Shown here in pieces: positions 1 through 7,568 of a DNA stretch of 64,000 nt (position 1 is its first letter; the number at the start of each line of letters is the position of its first letter). A program made the position numbers and the translations under genes. The stretch is from Tropicimonas sp. IMCC6043 (GTDB taxonomy: Bacteria; Pseudomonadota; Alphaproteobacteria; Rhodobacterales; Rhodobacteraceae), in contig NZ_SELO01000001.1 in the NCBI RefSeq assembly GCF_004146235.1, positions 186,001-250,000 on the forward strand, read 5' to 3'. The notes beneath the pieces are model-generated. The model did not search any database, was not told where the DNA came from, and saw only the letters and a program-made list of their open reading frames with translations.

Positions 1-679
1 CCAGAACCCGTCGCGCGCCCATCTCGCACAGGCCGCGCGCCGCGCTCTCGGCGGTCGGGAATTTCTTGTCGCAGATCAACCCCGCCTCGATCCGGTTGAC
101 ATAGATCGTCGCCCGCGGGTGCGACAGCAGCGGGACCAGCCGGCTCGCCTTACCGGGAGAGGCCGGGGCGATCCGGAGATCGGCGCAGGAAAACAGCAGG
201 TTATCGGCGATTCTTGAGAGAAGGCTCTCGGTGAGATTGCCGTCGAGCGCGATCAGCCCGGAAAAGGGCGCATCGATCGAGCCGAGCCGTCCGTCAGCCA
301 GTGGAGCGAGGATGGAATCGCCGGCGCGCTCCAGCGAATGCGCATCCGCGATCGCCGCCACCAGCCCGTTCTCCGCCTCGATGGCCATATACTGATCGGT
401 CGGCAGTTCGGCAGACCAGGTGACATGGGCCGTCACCATGCCCATGCGTTCGGCTGCTCGCGCCAACTCGCGCCCCTCGGCATCCTCGCCGAGCACTGTC
501 AGCAGCGCCGGCCGCAACCCCTCGCGCACCAGCGCCATTGCGATGTTCATCGCCACGCCACCGGGCAGCCGGGTGATCCGCCCCGGGACGTCATGGCCCA
601 CCGCCATAGAGCGCGGCGTGCGCCCGATCACGTCCCAGAGGACAGAGCCGATGCAAAGGATGTCGGGTGGCTGATCCAT
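1..679 (-). CDS. PfkB-family carbohydrate kinase, C-terminus cut by window edge
   Basis: The minus-strand frame is open from ATG 677-679 to the window edge and gives 226 residues. Residues 6-21 read LCIGSVLWDVIGRTPR, and a GGVAMNIAMAL segment follows near residue 38, which is the N-terminal ribokinase/PfkB fold with its substrate glycine motif. The ATP-binding DTxGAGD motif lies beyond the edge and cannot be seen. The family phosphorylates sugars or nucleosides. From memory, close Rhodobacteraceae homologues sit beside pseudouridine-5'-phosphate glycosidase, so pseudouridine kinase (PsuK) is a reasonable guess, but the neighbour that would show it is outside the window. The class is secure and the substrate is not. 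Confidence 0.85.
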   Translation of the reverse strand, partial: MDQPPDILCIGSVLWDVIGRTPRSMAVGHDVPGRITRLPGGVAMNIAMALVREGLRPALLTVLGEDAEGRELARAAERMGMVTAHVTWSAELPTDQYMAIEAENGLVAAIADAHSLERAGDSILAPLADGRLGSIDAPFSGLIALDGNLTESLLSRIADNLLFSCADLRIAPASPGKASRLVPLLSHPRATIYVNRIEAGLICDKKFPTAESAARGLCEMGARRVL

Positions 680-773
680 GCCTTCCAGATGACCCGGCGC
701 CCGGACCGAGCGCAAGCCCATCCTCTTCTTCTGTCAGAAAAAATCCGCTGCGACGGAGAGCCCGTCGGCGGCC

Positions 774-1109
774 TCAGGCCTTGAGCGGGTAACGGTCGTT
801 TTCCGCAAAGACGTCGATGACGGTGGTTCCGGCGCTGATCTTGCCGGAATGGACCACACCGGCGGGAATGTCATAGCTGTCGCCGGGCCGCACCCGGCGG
901 ACGTCGTCGCCGATCGTCAGCTCGATCTCGCCGGCAAGGACCGTGCCCCATTGCGCCCCGTGGCTGTGCGGTGGCAGCGCGAATTCCTGATGGAAGATGA
1001 AAAAGACAAGCAGCGCGTCCTCGCTCCGGATGGCGCGGCTCTCAACCACGTCGCCCGGAAAATCGATATCGAGCGATGGAAGGTTCATCAGGAAATCGGG
1101 CAGCTTCAT
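774..1109 (-). CDS. small cupin-domain protein
   Basis: This 111-residue protein is a single cupin barrel. Cupin motif 1 is visible around PPHSHGAQWGTVLAGEIEL (residues 46-64), with two His and a later Glu as probable metal ligands, and motif 2 around RPGDSYDIPAGVVHSG. There is no signal peptide or second domain, so it is probably a cytoplasmic metal-binding isomerase or dioxygenase-like protein, or a sensor. It is divergent from rpsB across a 220-bp gap. The product is a general class assignment and no substrate can be read from the sequence. Confidence 0.75.
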   Translation of the reverse strand: MKLPDFLMNLPSLDIDFPGDVVESRAIRSEDALLVFFIFHQEFALPPHSHGAQWGTVLAGEIELTIGDDVRRVRPGDSYDIPAGVVHSGKISAGTTVIDVFAENDRYPLKA

Positions 1110-1329
1110 CGGTGTCTCCCTTGATTTTTCGGCACGTTAGCATCGTTCATGCGGCGCGGGACAGGAATTCGGAGTCGCAGGGCTTGCGCGCGGGGCGTGG
1201 ATGGTCTAAGCGCGGCGCACTTCACAGGCGGGGTCTGGGCCATCGGGGGAGACATCCCCGGTCGGTCCGCCGGTTGGGCGAGAGCCCTCAATGACCCCAC
1301 CGAGGACGCGAAACCGGAAAGGATTGGAT
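1110..1329. promoter_or_regulatory. divergent promoter region and rpsB leader
   Basis: This 220-bp gap between the minus-strand cupin gene and rpsB must hold both promoters. A short stem of CGGGG (1244-1248) with CCCCG (1256-1260) sits in the presumed rpsB leader, about 70 nt before the start codon. In other proteobacteria the rpsB leader binds S2 for autoregulation, but I cannot show homology of this structure. No convincing -35/-10 pair was identified. Confidence 0.35.
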
Positions 1330-2148
1330 ATGGCGCTTCCCGACTTCACCCTGCGTCAGCTCTTGGAAGCTGGCGTTCACTTCGGTCACCAGACCCAGCG
1401 GTGGAACCCCCGCATGGGCGAGTATATCTACGGCGACCGCAATGGCATTCACATTCTCGACCTGACTCAGACGCTGCCGATGCTCGAGCAGGCGCTGGCC
1501 GTGGTCCGCGATACCGTCGCCAAGGGCGGACGGATCCTCTTTGTCGGCACCAAGCGCCAGGCGCAGAAGCCGATCGCCGAGGCTGCAGAGCGCTGCGCGC
1601 AATACTACATGAACCACCGTTGGCTGGGCGGCACGCTGACTAACTGGAAGACCGTCTCGCAATCGATCAACCGCCTTCGCTCGATCGACGAGCAGATGGC
1701 ATTGGGCGCCGAGGGCCTGACCAAGAAGGAACGCCTCCACATGGAGCGTGACCAGCAGAAGCTGACCGCTTCGCTCGGCGGCATCCGCGAGATGGGCGGC
1801 GTCCCAGACCTTCTTTTCGTCATCGACGTGAACAAGGAAGACCTCGCGATCCTCGAAGCCAAGAAGCTCGGCATCCCGGTCGTCGCAATCGTCGACACCA
1901 ATGCTTCGCCCGATGGCGTCGATTACGTGATCCCCGGGAATGACGACGCGGCCCGCGCCATTGCGCTCTATTGCGACCTCATCTCCCGCGCCGCGCTCGA
2001 CGGCATGTCGGCGCAGATGGATGCCGCCGGCATCGACGTGGGCGAGATGGAAGAGGCGCTGGTCGAGGAAGCGCTCGAGGCTTCTGCCGAAGAGGGCGAG
2101 ACGGCATACGCGGCGCCCGCCGCTGAAGAGACCCCGGCCGAGAGCTGA
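1330..2148 (+). CDS. rpsB: 30S ribosomal protein S2
   Basis: The 272-residue protein begins [20 protein letters not shown], the standard S2 N-terminus, and carries the signature segments [17 protein letters not shown] and [11 protein letters not shown]2 is a late-assembling protein of the small subunit, contacting S1 and the 16S rRNA head. The C-terminus has an acidic, Ala/Glu-rich tail typical of alphaproteobacteria. An in-frame ATG at 1291 would add 13 residues ([13 protein letters not shown]), but the start at 1330 has a Shine-Dalgarno-like GAAAGGA just upstream and matches the family start. It forms an operon with tsf 94 bp downstream. Confidence 0.97.
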   Translation: MALPDFTLRQLLEAGVHFGHQTQRWNPRMGEYIYGDRNGIHILDLTQTLPMLEQALAVVRDTVAKGGRILFVGTKRQAQKPIAEAAERCAQYYMNHRWLGGTLTNWKTVSQSINRLRSIDEQMALGAEGLTKKERLHMERDQQKLTASLGGIREMGGVPDLLFVIDVNKEDLAILEAKKLGIPVVAIVDTNASPDGVDYVIPGNDDAARAIALYCDLISRAALDGMSAQMDAAGIDVGEMEEALVEEALEASAEEGETAYAAPAAEETPAES

Positions 2149-2241
2149 TTTCCGCGCGCGTCGCGGAACTGTCACGGAAATTATATCTGCGGCGCGTTAT
2201 TGCGGGCCGCAACACGACCCCCAATCGAGGAGAGCCAAGAG

Positions 2242-3114
2242 ATGGCGATCACCGCGAAACTGGTGAAGGAACTGCGCGACCTGACCGGCGCAGGCATGAT
2301 GGACGCCAAGAAGGCGCTGACCGAAACCGACGGCGAAATGGAAGCCGCAGTTGACTGGCTGCGCACCAAGGGCCTGGCCAAGGCCGCCAAGAAATCCGGG
2401 CGGGTCGCCGCCGAGGGGCTTGTCGGGCTGAAGGTCGCAGGCGGCAAGGGCGTCGTCGTCGAGGTCAATTCCGAGACCGACTTCGTCGCCAAGAACATCG
2501 AGTTCCAGGAGATGGTCGCCGGCATCGCCGACGCCGCACTCGAGGCTGCGGATATCGAGGCGCTGAAGGCTGCCGATCTCGGTGGCAAGCCGATCTCCGA
2601 GGTCCTGACCGACAAGATCGCCACCATCGGCGAGAACATGTCTGTGCGCCGCATGGCCAGGGTCGAGGGCGAGACCGTCGCTGCCTATGTGCACAATGCC
2701 GCGGCGCCCGGCCTCGGCAAGATCGGCGTTCTGGTCGCGCTCCGTGGTGGTGACGAGGCGTTTGGCAAGCAGGTTGCGATGCATATCGCCGCCGCCAACC
2801 CCGCCTCGCTCTCGGAAGCCGATCTCGACCCGGCCGTCGTCGAGCACGAAAAGCAGGTCCAGATGGACATTGCCCGCGAGTCCGGCAAGCCGGAGCAGGT
2901 GATCGAGAAGATGATCGTCGGCCGGATGAAGAAATTCATGTCCGAGGTCACGCTGCTCGGCCAGGCGTTCGTGGTGAACCCGGACCTGACCGTCGCCGAA
3001 GCCGCCAAGGAGGCCGGCGTCGAGATCGTCGGCTTCGTGCGGATGGAAGTCGGCGAGGGCATCGAGAAGAAGCAGGAAGACTTCGCGGCCGAAGTGGCGG
3101 CGATGCAGAAGTAA
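2242..3114 (+). CDS. tsf: elongation factor Ts
   Basis: The 290-residue protein opens [20 protein letters not shown], with the UBA-like N-terminal domain and DAKKAL motif, then the core nucleotide-exchange domain ([10 protein letters not shown] near residue 77). EF-Ts regenerates EF-Tu-GTP by GDP release. The start at 2242 is preceded by GAGGAGAG about 10 nt upstream; an in-frame ATG at 2200 would add 14 unconserved residues. It is cotranscribed with rpsB and followed by a perfect hairpin-plus-T-tract terminator at 3187-3220. Confidence 0.97.
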   Translation: MAITAKLVKELRDLTGAGMMDAKKALTETDGEMEAAVDWLRTKGLAKAAKKSGRVAAEGLVGLKVAGGKGVVVEVNSETDFVAKNIEFQEMVAGIADAALEAADIEALKAADLGGKPISEVLTDKIATIGENMSVRRMARVEGETVAAYVHNAAAPGLGKIGVLVALRGGDEAFGKQVAMHIAAANPASLSEADLDPAVVEHEKQVQMDIARESGKPEQVIEKMIVGRMKKFMSEVTLLGQAFVVNPDLTVAEAAKEAGVEIVGFVRMEVGEGIEKKQEDFAAEVAAMQK

Positions 3115-3122
3115 CCCGGTCG

Positions 3123-3140
3123 GCCGGCCTCAGGGCCGGC
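3123..3140 (+). repeat. short perfect hairpin after tsf
   Basis: GCCGGCC (3123-3129) and GGCCGGC (3134-3140) pair perfectly around a TCAG loop, starting 9 nt after the tsf stop codon. No T tract follows, so it more likely protects the 3' end or helps Rho pausing than terminates by itself. Confidence 0.5.
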
Positions 3141-3186
3141 GCCGGAACGGGATTTCGGGCACCATGGATGCCCGAACCGGGAGAGA

Positions 3187-3220
3187 CGGCCGCGAAGGGC
3201 ATCTTCGCGGCCGCTTTTTT
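3187..3220 (+). terminator. intrinsic terminator of rpsB-tsf
   Basis: An 11-bp perfect stem, CGGCCGCGAAG (3187-3197) with CTTCGCGGCCG (3203-3213), has a 5-nt loop and is followed by C and six T residues. It lies 72 nt after the tsf stop codon and has the classic Rho-independent form. Confidence 0.92.
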
Positions 3221-3611
3221 GCGCTGCGGATAAAAGAAACCTTGGGGGCGCGGGGCAGGGCTCCACACCGCTCAGCCTCTCCGAAGGAGAAACGACGCAG
3301 CACGGGCGAGCTGCGTCGTTTCAATCCACATGCCGAACCGGGCATTGGGGATGATGCCCAAGCTCGTGGATAAGCGTCGACCTGCGAGGTGGAAAATGCA
3401 CCCCGCAGGCCGACATCCGGTTTCCCGGAGTGCACCGATGACCTCGAAATAGAGAGGCATCCACCGACACACAGTTCCTTGGCCAATTGCCACCACTCAC
3501 GGAACACCCGCATCATGCCAGTTTACGCTTGGTTAAGGAAGTCCGGAATCCCCGACCGACCTACCTAAAAGGACAGGTTGCGCAAATTTTTTTTGGTTAA
3601 CAGCGCGCGAT

Positions 3612-4364
3612 TCAGTCTTCGAGAACGAAGATCTGGTTAAGAAATGAGGCCTTCAGAACCGCCTGGGCGGTTGTCGAAACGTCAAGCGCTTCGCGCGCGA
3701 GTCGCAGGTGCTTCTCGACGGTCGCGGCGGTCAATCCCAGGATCTCCGCGGTATCGGCCGTGGTCTTGCCGTCGCCCACCCATTCGAGCACCTCGCGCTG
3801 GCGTGGCGTCAGCGGGCGCAGGGAGTTGGGGTTGGGCATGGTGCTGAGTCGCAGGTGCAGAACGTTGCTCATGGCCTCGATCTCGCGCCCATGCCGCGCC
3901 CAGATGTCGTCCGCCGCATCAAAGCCCATGGCCGGCACCGCGGTCAGGCTGATCGCCCCCTTGGCACGGGGGGAGTTGGTCAGAAAGCTCACCGTGTAGC
4001 CTGCGCCGAGCCCGTGGACCTTGTTGAACTCCCACACCTTGCGGGCCATCTCGCCCATCCGGCCCTCGGCCGCGGCGGCCGCCGTGCCGCGCCAGTTGCT
4101 CGACCCGACATTGTTCAGCGCCCAATGCGTCATCGGCGCGCTCAGGTACAGTCCCTCGTTCAGGAATGGTTCGATGTAGTCGCGGTCATGGTTCGTGAGC
4201 ACCAGCATGTCCTGCGGATCGCCAAGCGAACGCTCGGTACGGAACCGGGTGAAGCCATAGAGGACTCGGTTGAAACCGTAGGCGGCCATGACCTCTAGGT
4301 GATAGGTCCAGACGTGCTCCATTTCCGTCAGCGACGTCACCCGTTCGACGTAATCAAGGATCAT
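3612..4364 (-). CDS. LuxR-family regulator with autoinducer-binding-like domain
   Basis: The 250-residue protein has an N-terminal autoinducer-binding-like domain (about residues 10-160) and a C-terminal GerE/LuxR helix-turn-helix (LTPRQREVLEWVGDGKTT onward). Aligned by eye to TraR, the AHL-contact positions are altered: W57 is Tyr, Y61 is Phe and D70 is Ala, while P71 and W85 are kept. No luxI-type synthase is in the window, so it is a LuxR solo here. The start MILDYVERV at 4364 begins in register with family N-termini; an in-frame ATG at 4448 would add 28 unconserved residues. It is divergent from rquA across about 470 bp, and control of rquA and of itself is the natural inference. Confidence 0.85.
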   Translation of the reverse strand: MILDYVERVTSLTEMEHVWTYHLEVMAAYGFNRVLYGFTRFRTERSLGDPQDMLVLTNHDRDYIEPFLNEGLYLSAPMTHWALNNVGSSNWRGTAAAAAEGRMGEMARKVWEFNKVHGLGAGYTVSFLTNSPRAKGAISLTAVPAMGFDAADDIWARHGREIEAMSNVLHLRLSTMPNPNSLRPLTPRQREVLEWVGDGKTTADTAEILGLTAATVEKHLRLAREALDVSTTAQAVLKASFLNQIFVLED

Positions 4365-4513
4365 GCCGGGGATCTCGCCGGGGCAGGGCACACGCAGTGC
4401 GAGAAGTGTCTCAAGGCGCCGCAGGCGATGGCCTGGCAGGGCGTGCACTGGAGGGCGTGTGTATGCATGTCGACGTCTTCGGTTCGTTCAATCAACTGAT
4501 TGTAATTGCTCAT
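4361..4513 (-). CDS. possible 50-residue Cys/His-rich upstream ORF
   Basis: ATG 4511-4513 opens a 50-codon frame whose TGA (4361-4363) overlaps the luxR-type ATG (4362-4364) as ATGA, the arrangement expected for translational coupling. The peptide starts MSNYNQLIERTEDVD and its second half is rich in Cys (C23, C26, C31, C40, C42) and His. GC at third codon positions is about 75 percent, in line with coding DNA here. The Shine-Dalgarno is weak (AGG about 10 nt upstream). It may be a leader peptide, a remnant of a duplicated LuxR N-terminus, or chance. Confidence 0.22.
   Translation of the reverse strand: MSNYNQLIERTEDVDMHTHALQCTPCQAIACGALRHFSHCVCPAPARSPA
4489..4502. promoter_or_regulatory. 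14-bp dyad, candidate operator
   Basis: CAATCA and TGATTG form a perfect inverted repeat around AC, 125 bp upstream of the LuxR-type gene and inside the short upstream ORF. The half-sites point the opposite way from an FNR box, so FNR is not suggested. Its symmetry and place in the luxR-rquA divergon make it a candidate site for the adjacent regulator. Confidence 0.3.
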
Positions 4514-4836
4514 GGGAAACCTGTCGAGGGTCGCGGAACGTCGCCAAGAACACCCGCGATTCCGATATCCGAACGCGAATCGTCTCCGGCCGTTCCCGAA
4601 CGCCCGGACGAAAATGGCCGCGAATTCGGGCGAAATCGGCTCTTGCGAGAGCCTTGCAGTGTCGAGAAGGCAGAAATGCAGGAAAGTTACGAAAAATTCG
4701 GCTTTGCCGCATGTTGCGGCCCGAAAAACGCGGTTAGGGTCGGCCGCAACCGTGTTTCACGGTCTCCGGAGGCGCTTTGGCGGGGCGTCAAACTCTCAAG
4801 GGGGGCGAGGCTCCCGCAGATGGAAAGGGTCCAGTA
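4514..4836. promoter_or_regulatory. luxR-rquA divergent intergenic region
   Basis: This 323-bp gap must contain the rquA promoter and probably that of the divergent regulator. It holds a 6-bp stem GGCTCT/AGAGCC around TGCG (4638-4653) and the dyad at 4749-4763. The frames that cross it on both strands have no family character. No clear sigma-70 hexamers and no consensus FNR box were found. Confidence 0.4.
4749..4763. promoter_or_regulatory. 15-bp dyad upstream of rquA, candidate operator
   Basis: ACCGTG and CACGGT form a perfect inverted repeat around TTT, 74 bp before the rquA start codon. It is well placed for a regulator acting on rquA. A stem-loop role in the leader is the alternative. 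Confidence 0.35.
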
Positions 4837-5583
4837 ATGAATGCCAGCGTCGATTTTGCGGGGAATGAGAGGGCCGAAGTTGTCCCGGCGTCGATCGCGG
4901 TCACATGCGATGGCGCACCTGCGCCAGCGCTTCCAGACTACCTCGTGGATGTCTACACCTGGGCCTATGTCGCGCCGAACATGGTGGAAATTCTCGACCG
5001 TGAACCTGTCGTCGCAGTGATCCTCTGGATGCAGCAAAACAAGCTGATGCGCGCCGCGCGCGACGAGATCGCCGTGGGAGACCGGGTGTTGCAGCCGGCG
5101 GCGGTCTATGGCCGCCTGGTCGCGGACCTGGCCGAGAAAGTCGGTCCCGAGGGCGAGTATCACGTGAGCGATATCCAGCAGGTCCAGATCGATCATGTGA
5201 ACCGCAAGATTGCGCATATGCCGCAGAGCCGCACGGATATCTGCGATGCCCGCAAGACGGGCGACGGGCTCTATGACGTCGTCAACAGCTACTTCCTGAT
5301 GCACGAGGTCCCGGAGGACTACAAACGTGATATCGCCAACAACCTGGCGCGCCACGTAAAGCCGGGCGGCAAGCTGATGTTCGTCGATTACCACGAACCG
5401 GTGATGTGGCATCCGATGCGACCGATCATCTGGCTTGTCTTCAAATGGCTCGAACCCTTTGCCAAGGCGCTCTGGACGAACGAGCTCTGGGAGTATGTCG
5501 ACGATCGCGACGCCTTCGAATGGCACAAGGAGAAGATCTTCGGCGGGCTGTACCAGAAGGTGGTTGGCGTTAGGAAGTCCTGA
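4837..5583 (+). CDS. rquA: rhodoquinone biosynthesis protein RquA
   Basis: The 248-residue protein has the RquA-specific segments VYTWAYVAPNMVEILDREP (residues 39-57), VLQPAAVYG (84-92) in place of the usual class I methyltransferase glycine motif, SYFLMHEVPEDYKR (151-164), KPGGKLMFVDYHEP (175-188) and EKIFGGLYQKVV near the C-terminus. RquA replaces a ubiquinone methoxy group with an amino group using SAM as amino donor, making rhodoquinone, the low-potential quinone that drives fumarate reduction without oxygen. The start at 4837 follows GGAAAGGG by about 7 nt; an upstream in-frame ATG at 4777 would add 20 unlikely residues. The family is sporadic and known to be transferred between lineages. 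It sits alone, divergent from a LuxR-type regulator. Confidence 0.93.
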   Translation: MNASVDFAGNERAEVVPASIAVTCDGAPAPALPDYLVDVYTWAYVAPNMVEILDREPVVAVILWMQQNKLMRAARDEIAVGDRVLQPAAVYGRLVADLAEKVGPEGEYHVSDIQQVQIDHVNRKIAHMPQSRTDICDARKTGDGLYDVVNSYFLMHEVPEDYKRDIANNLARHVKPGGKLMFVDYHEPVMWHPMRPIIWLVFKWLEPFAKALWTNELWEYVDDRDAFEWHKEKIFGGLYQKVVGVRKS

Positions 5584-5669
5584 TCTCCAAACAATTTCAA
5601 CGTCCTGAGAGACGAATCTGACATGGCGCCGCAGGATCTGAACGCGGCGCGCGTTACATCTTTTATTTA

Positions 5670-5685
5670 CATAATACCGATTATG
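5670..5685. promoter_or_regulatory. 16-bp dyad upstream of DksA-like gene
   Basis: CATAAT and ATTATG form a perfect inverted repeat around ACCG in an AT-rich patch within the 268-bp gap between rquA and the DksA-like gene. CATAAT also resembles a -10 element, so the site could be an operator overlapping a promoter. No matching -35 was found at 17 bp. Confidence 0.35.
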
Positions 5686-5851
5686 GGAATATCCGATGTG
5701 GCGTGGAGCGTGGTCCAGATGGCGCTGCATCAGTGGCTTTCTCGGGCCGTTCGGGATTCGCACCAGTGATATCCATGCGCGATCCGGCCCATTCGCTCGA
5801 TTGAACGAAACCGGATTTGCTGTCACCCTCTCAAGTCGAAGGAGGCTCGGC

Positions 5852-6121
5852 ATGGCTGGAGGTTGGGCGCGCGATGGCGCGGTGAGCGAACAGATCGAGG
5901 ATTCAATCCAGGACGAGTTGTCCCGGATGAAGGCACGACGGCAACCGGTTGGCGAGAGCCTGACCCATTGCGCGGAATGCGAGGAGCCGATCCCGGAGGC
6001 TCGGCGGGCCGCCCTGCCCGGCGTCAAGCTCTGTATCGATTGCCAGCAGGAACGCGATTCTGCCTATACGCAGCGCGGCGGGATCAATCGCCGCGGCAGC
6101 AAGGACAGCCAGTTGAAGTAA
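5852..6121 (+). CDS. small DksA/TraR-type C4 zinc-finger protein
   Basis: The 89-residue protein has a C4 zinc finger, C40-x2-C43 and C61-x2-C64, in the context THCAECEEPIPEAR and KLCIDCQQERD, as in the YbiI/TraR branch of the DksA family. The long coiled coil of DksA proper is missing, so it should be a TraR-like small member that may bind the RNA polymerase secondary channel. Its role is unproven. A strong Shine-Dalgarno (AAGGAGG, 7 nt upstream) fixes the start at 5852, rejecting a 52-residue upstream extension from 5696. It converges on phoB, separated by only 13 bp. Confidence 0.85.
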   Translation: MAGGWARDGAVSEQIEDSIQDELSRMKARRQPVGESLTHCAECEEPIPEARRAALPGVKLCIDCQQERDSAYTQRGGINRRGSKDSQLK

Positions 6122-6134
6122 CGGAGCGTGCCAG

Positions 6135-6827
6135 TCAGCCGAGCGCGTAGCCGGCACCGCGCACCGTGCGCACCGGATCCTCGCCGCCATGCTGGCAGAG
6201 TGCCTTGCGAAGCCGTCCGATATGGACGTCGACCGTGCGGGTGTCGACATAGATGTCCCGGCCCCAGACCCGGTCGAGGAGCTGTTCGCGGCTCCAGACC
6301 CGACCGGGCTTTTCCATGAAGGTGCTGAGCAGCCGGAATTCGGTCGGCCCAAGTTTCAGGAGCTTCTCGTCTCGGAAAACCTTGTGGGTCTCGGCATCGA
6401 GCAGAATGTCCTCGTAGACGAGCCGCTCGCCGACGCTGGCCGGCCGGGTCCGGCGCAACTGCGCCCGGATCCGCGCCATCAGCTCGGCCACCGAATAAGG
6501 TTTCACCACGTAGTCATCGGCGCCGGTCTCGAGCCCCCGCACCCGATCCACTTCCTCGGACCGGGCGCTGAGCATGATGATCGGCACGTTGCGGGTGTCA
6601 GGACGGGTCTTCAGGCGCCGGCAGATCTCGATGCCCGAGACGTTCGGCAGCATCCAGTCGAGGACAATGACGTCGGGCGCATCCTCTTCGACGAGAAGAA
6701 GCGCCTCTTCGCCGTTCCCGGCCTTGTCGACATGGAATCCCTCGGCCTCCAGATTGTAGGCAAGGACTTCCCGCTGTGCGGGCTCGTCCTCGACCACAAG
6801 CACTCTCGGCTGGTCCGAAGGCGACAT
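6135..6827 (-). CDS. phoB: phosphate regulon response regulator PhoB
   Basis: The 230-residue OmpR-class regulator has a receiver domain (acidic pair E13-D14, phospho-acceptor D57 in IVLDWMLP, and the lysine of DDYVVKPYS) and a C-terminal winged helix (PTEFRLLSTFMEKPGRVWSR onward). When phosphorylated by PhoR it activates the Pho regulon by binding Pho boxes, such as the one upstream of pstS in this window. It is the last gene of pstSCAB-phoU-phoB and directly abuts phoU. PhoR is not in the window. Confidence 0.95.
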   Translation of the reverse strand: MSPSDQPRVLVVEDEPAQREVLAYNLEAEGFHVDKAGNGEEALLLVEEDAPDVIVLDWMLPNVSGIEICRRLKTRPDTRNVPIIMLSARSEEVDRVRGLETGADDYVVKPYSVAELMARIRAQLRRTRPASVGERLVYEDILLDAETHKVFRDEKLLKLGPTEFRLLSTFMEKPGRVWSREQLLDRVWGRDIYVDTRTVDVHIGRLRKALCQHGGEDPVRTVRGAGYALG

Positions 6828-7553
6828 CTAGACCCCCTCGCCCGTCTCGACTGAGGTGCGGTCCGCCTTGGGCCGGTTCTCGTCCGGAACGACGCCGGTC
6901 GCGAGATAGATCACCTGCTCGGCGATCGCCGTCACGTGGTCGCCCATCCGCTCGATGTTCTTGGCGATGAAATGCAGATGCATGCAGGCAGTGATGTTGC
7001 GCGGATCTTCCATCATGTAAGTGAGGTAGTTGCGGAACAGCGAATTGTACATCTGGTCCACCTCGAGGTCGCGCTGGCGCACGTCCTCGGCCAGTTCCGG
7101 GTCACGCTGCACGAAGGCGTCGAGCGCGTCCTTCAGCATCACCTCGACCATCTTGGCCATCCGCCGCGTGGCGCTGCCTCCATCCTCTATCGGGTTCATC
7201 TGCACCAGAACGCTGGTGCGCTTGGCCATGTTCTTGGCATAGTCGCCGATCCGCTCTAGGTTGGAAGCGATCTTCATCACCGCGAGGATGGTGCGCAGGT
7301 CGAAGGCCATCGGCTGCCGCTCGGCGATGGTCAGCGCCGCCTGCGACTGGATCATCGCTTCCAGCTCGTCGACGGCGCGGTCGGAACTGCGTACCTTCTC
7401 GGCCAGTTCCTCGTCGCGGGTCGCCAGCGCATTGGCCGCATCGAGGATTGCCGCCTCGACGAGGCCGCCCATCTTCATGATATGCGCCTGGATCGCCTCG
7501 AGGTCGCGGTCGTAGGCCCGGGTGATGTGCTGCTCGGTCTTGTCCATAACCAT
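6828..7553 (-). CDS. phoU: phosphate transport regulator PhoU
   Basis: The 241-residue protein is two repeated three-helix PhoU bundles with the metal-binding signatures NLERIGDYAKN (first) and NIERMGDHVTAIAE (second). PhoU links the Pst transporter to PhoR, holding the Pho response off when phosphate is plentiful and limiting Pst uptake. It lies between pstB (15-bp gap) and phoB (no gap) in the operon. A GGGGAG Shine-Dalgarno supports the ATG at 7553. Confidence 0.96.
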   Translation of the reverse strand: MVMDKTEQHITRAYDRDLEAIQAHIMKMGGLVEAAILDAANALATRDEELAEKVRSSDRAVDELEAMIQSQAALTIAERQPMAFDLRTILAVMKIASNLERIGDYAKNMAKRTSVLVQMNPIEDGGSATRRMAKMVEVMLKDALDAFVQRDPELAEDVRQRDLEVDQMYNSLFRNYLTYMMEDPRNITACMHLHFIAKNIERMGDHVTAIAEQVIYLATGVVPDENRPKADRTSVETGEGV

Positions 7554-7568
7554 GTGTCCGGTCTCCCC

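Larger units (their letters stand above)
3115..3611. other. 497-bp noncoding stretch with stacked stem-loops
   Basis: Nothing here resembles a real gene; the overlapping open frames on the minus strand run through the tsf terminator and have no family character. After the terminator there are three successive stem-loops: a perfect 12-bp stem at 3289-3300/3311-3322, a nested structure with outer stem 3324-3329/3366-3371 and inner stem 3340-3345/3354-3359, and a 9-bp stem with one mismatch at 3397-3405/3426-3434. A run of eight T residues lies near 3587-3594 on the plus strand. This could be a structured RNA or regulatory region, but no known RNA family is recognised. Confidence 0.4.

Noticed and set aside
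3130-3516. Minus-strand open frame of 128 codons after tsf
   Set aside because: It runs through the tsf terminator and the stem-loops, has no ribosome binding site, and its product is Arg/Ser/Pro-rich without family character.
4365-4448. Longer start for the LuxR-type protein
   Set aside because: The 28 added residues have no match to LuxR N-termini, and the start at 4364 aligns naturally.
4489-4502. FNR box near rquA
   Set aside because: The dyad has half-sites in the opposite orientation to TTGAT-N4-ATCAA, so it is not an FNR site.
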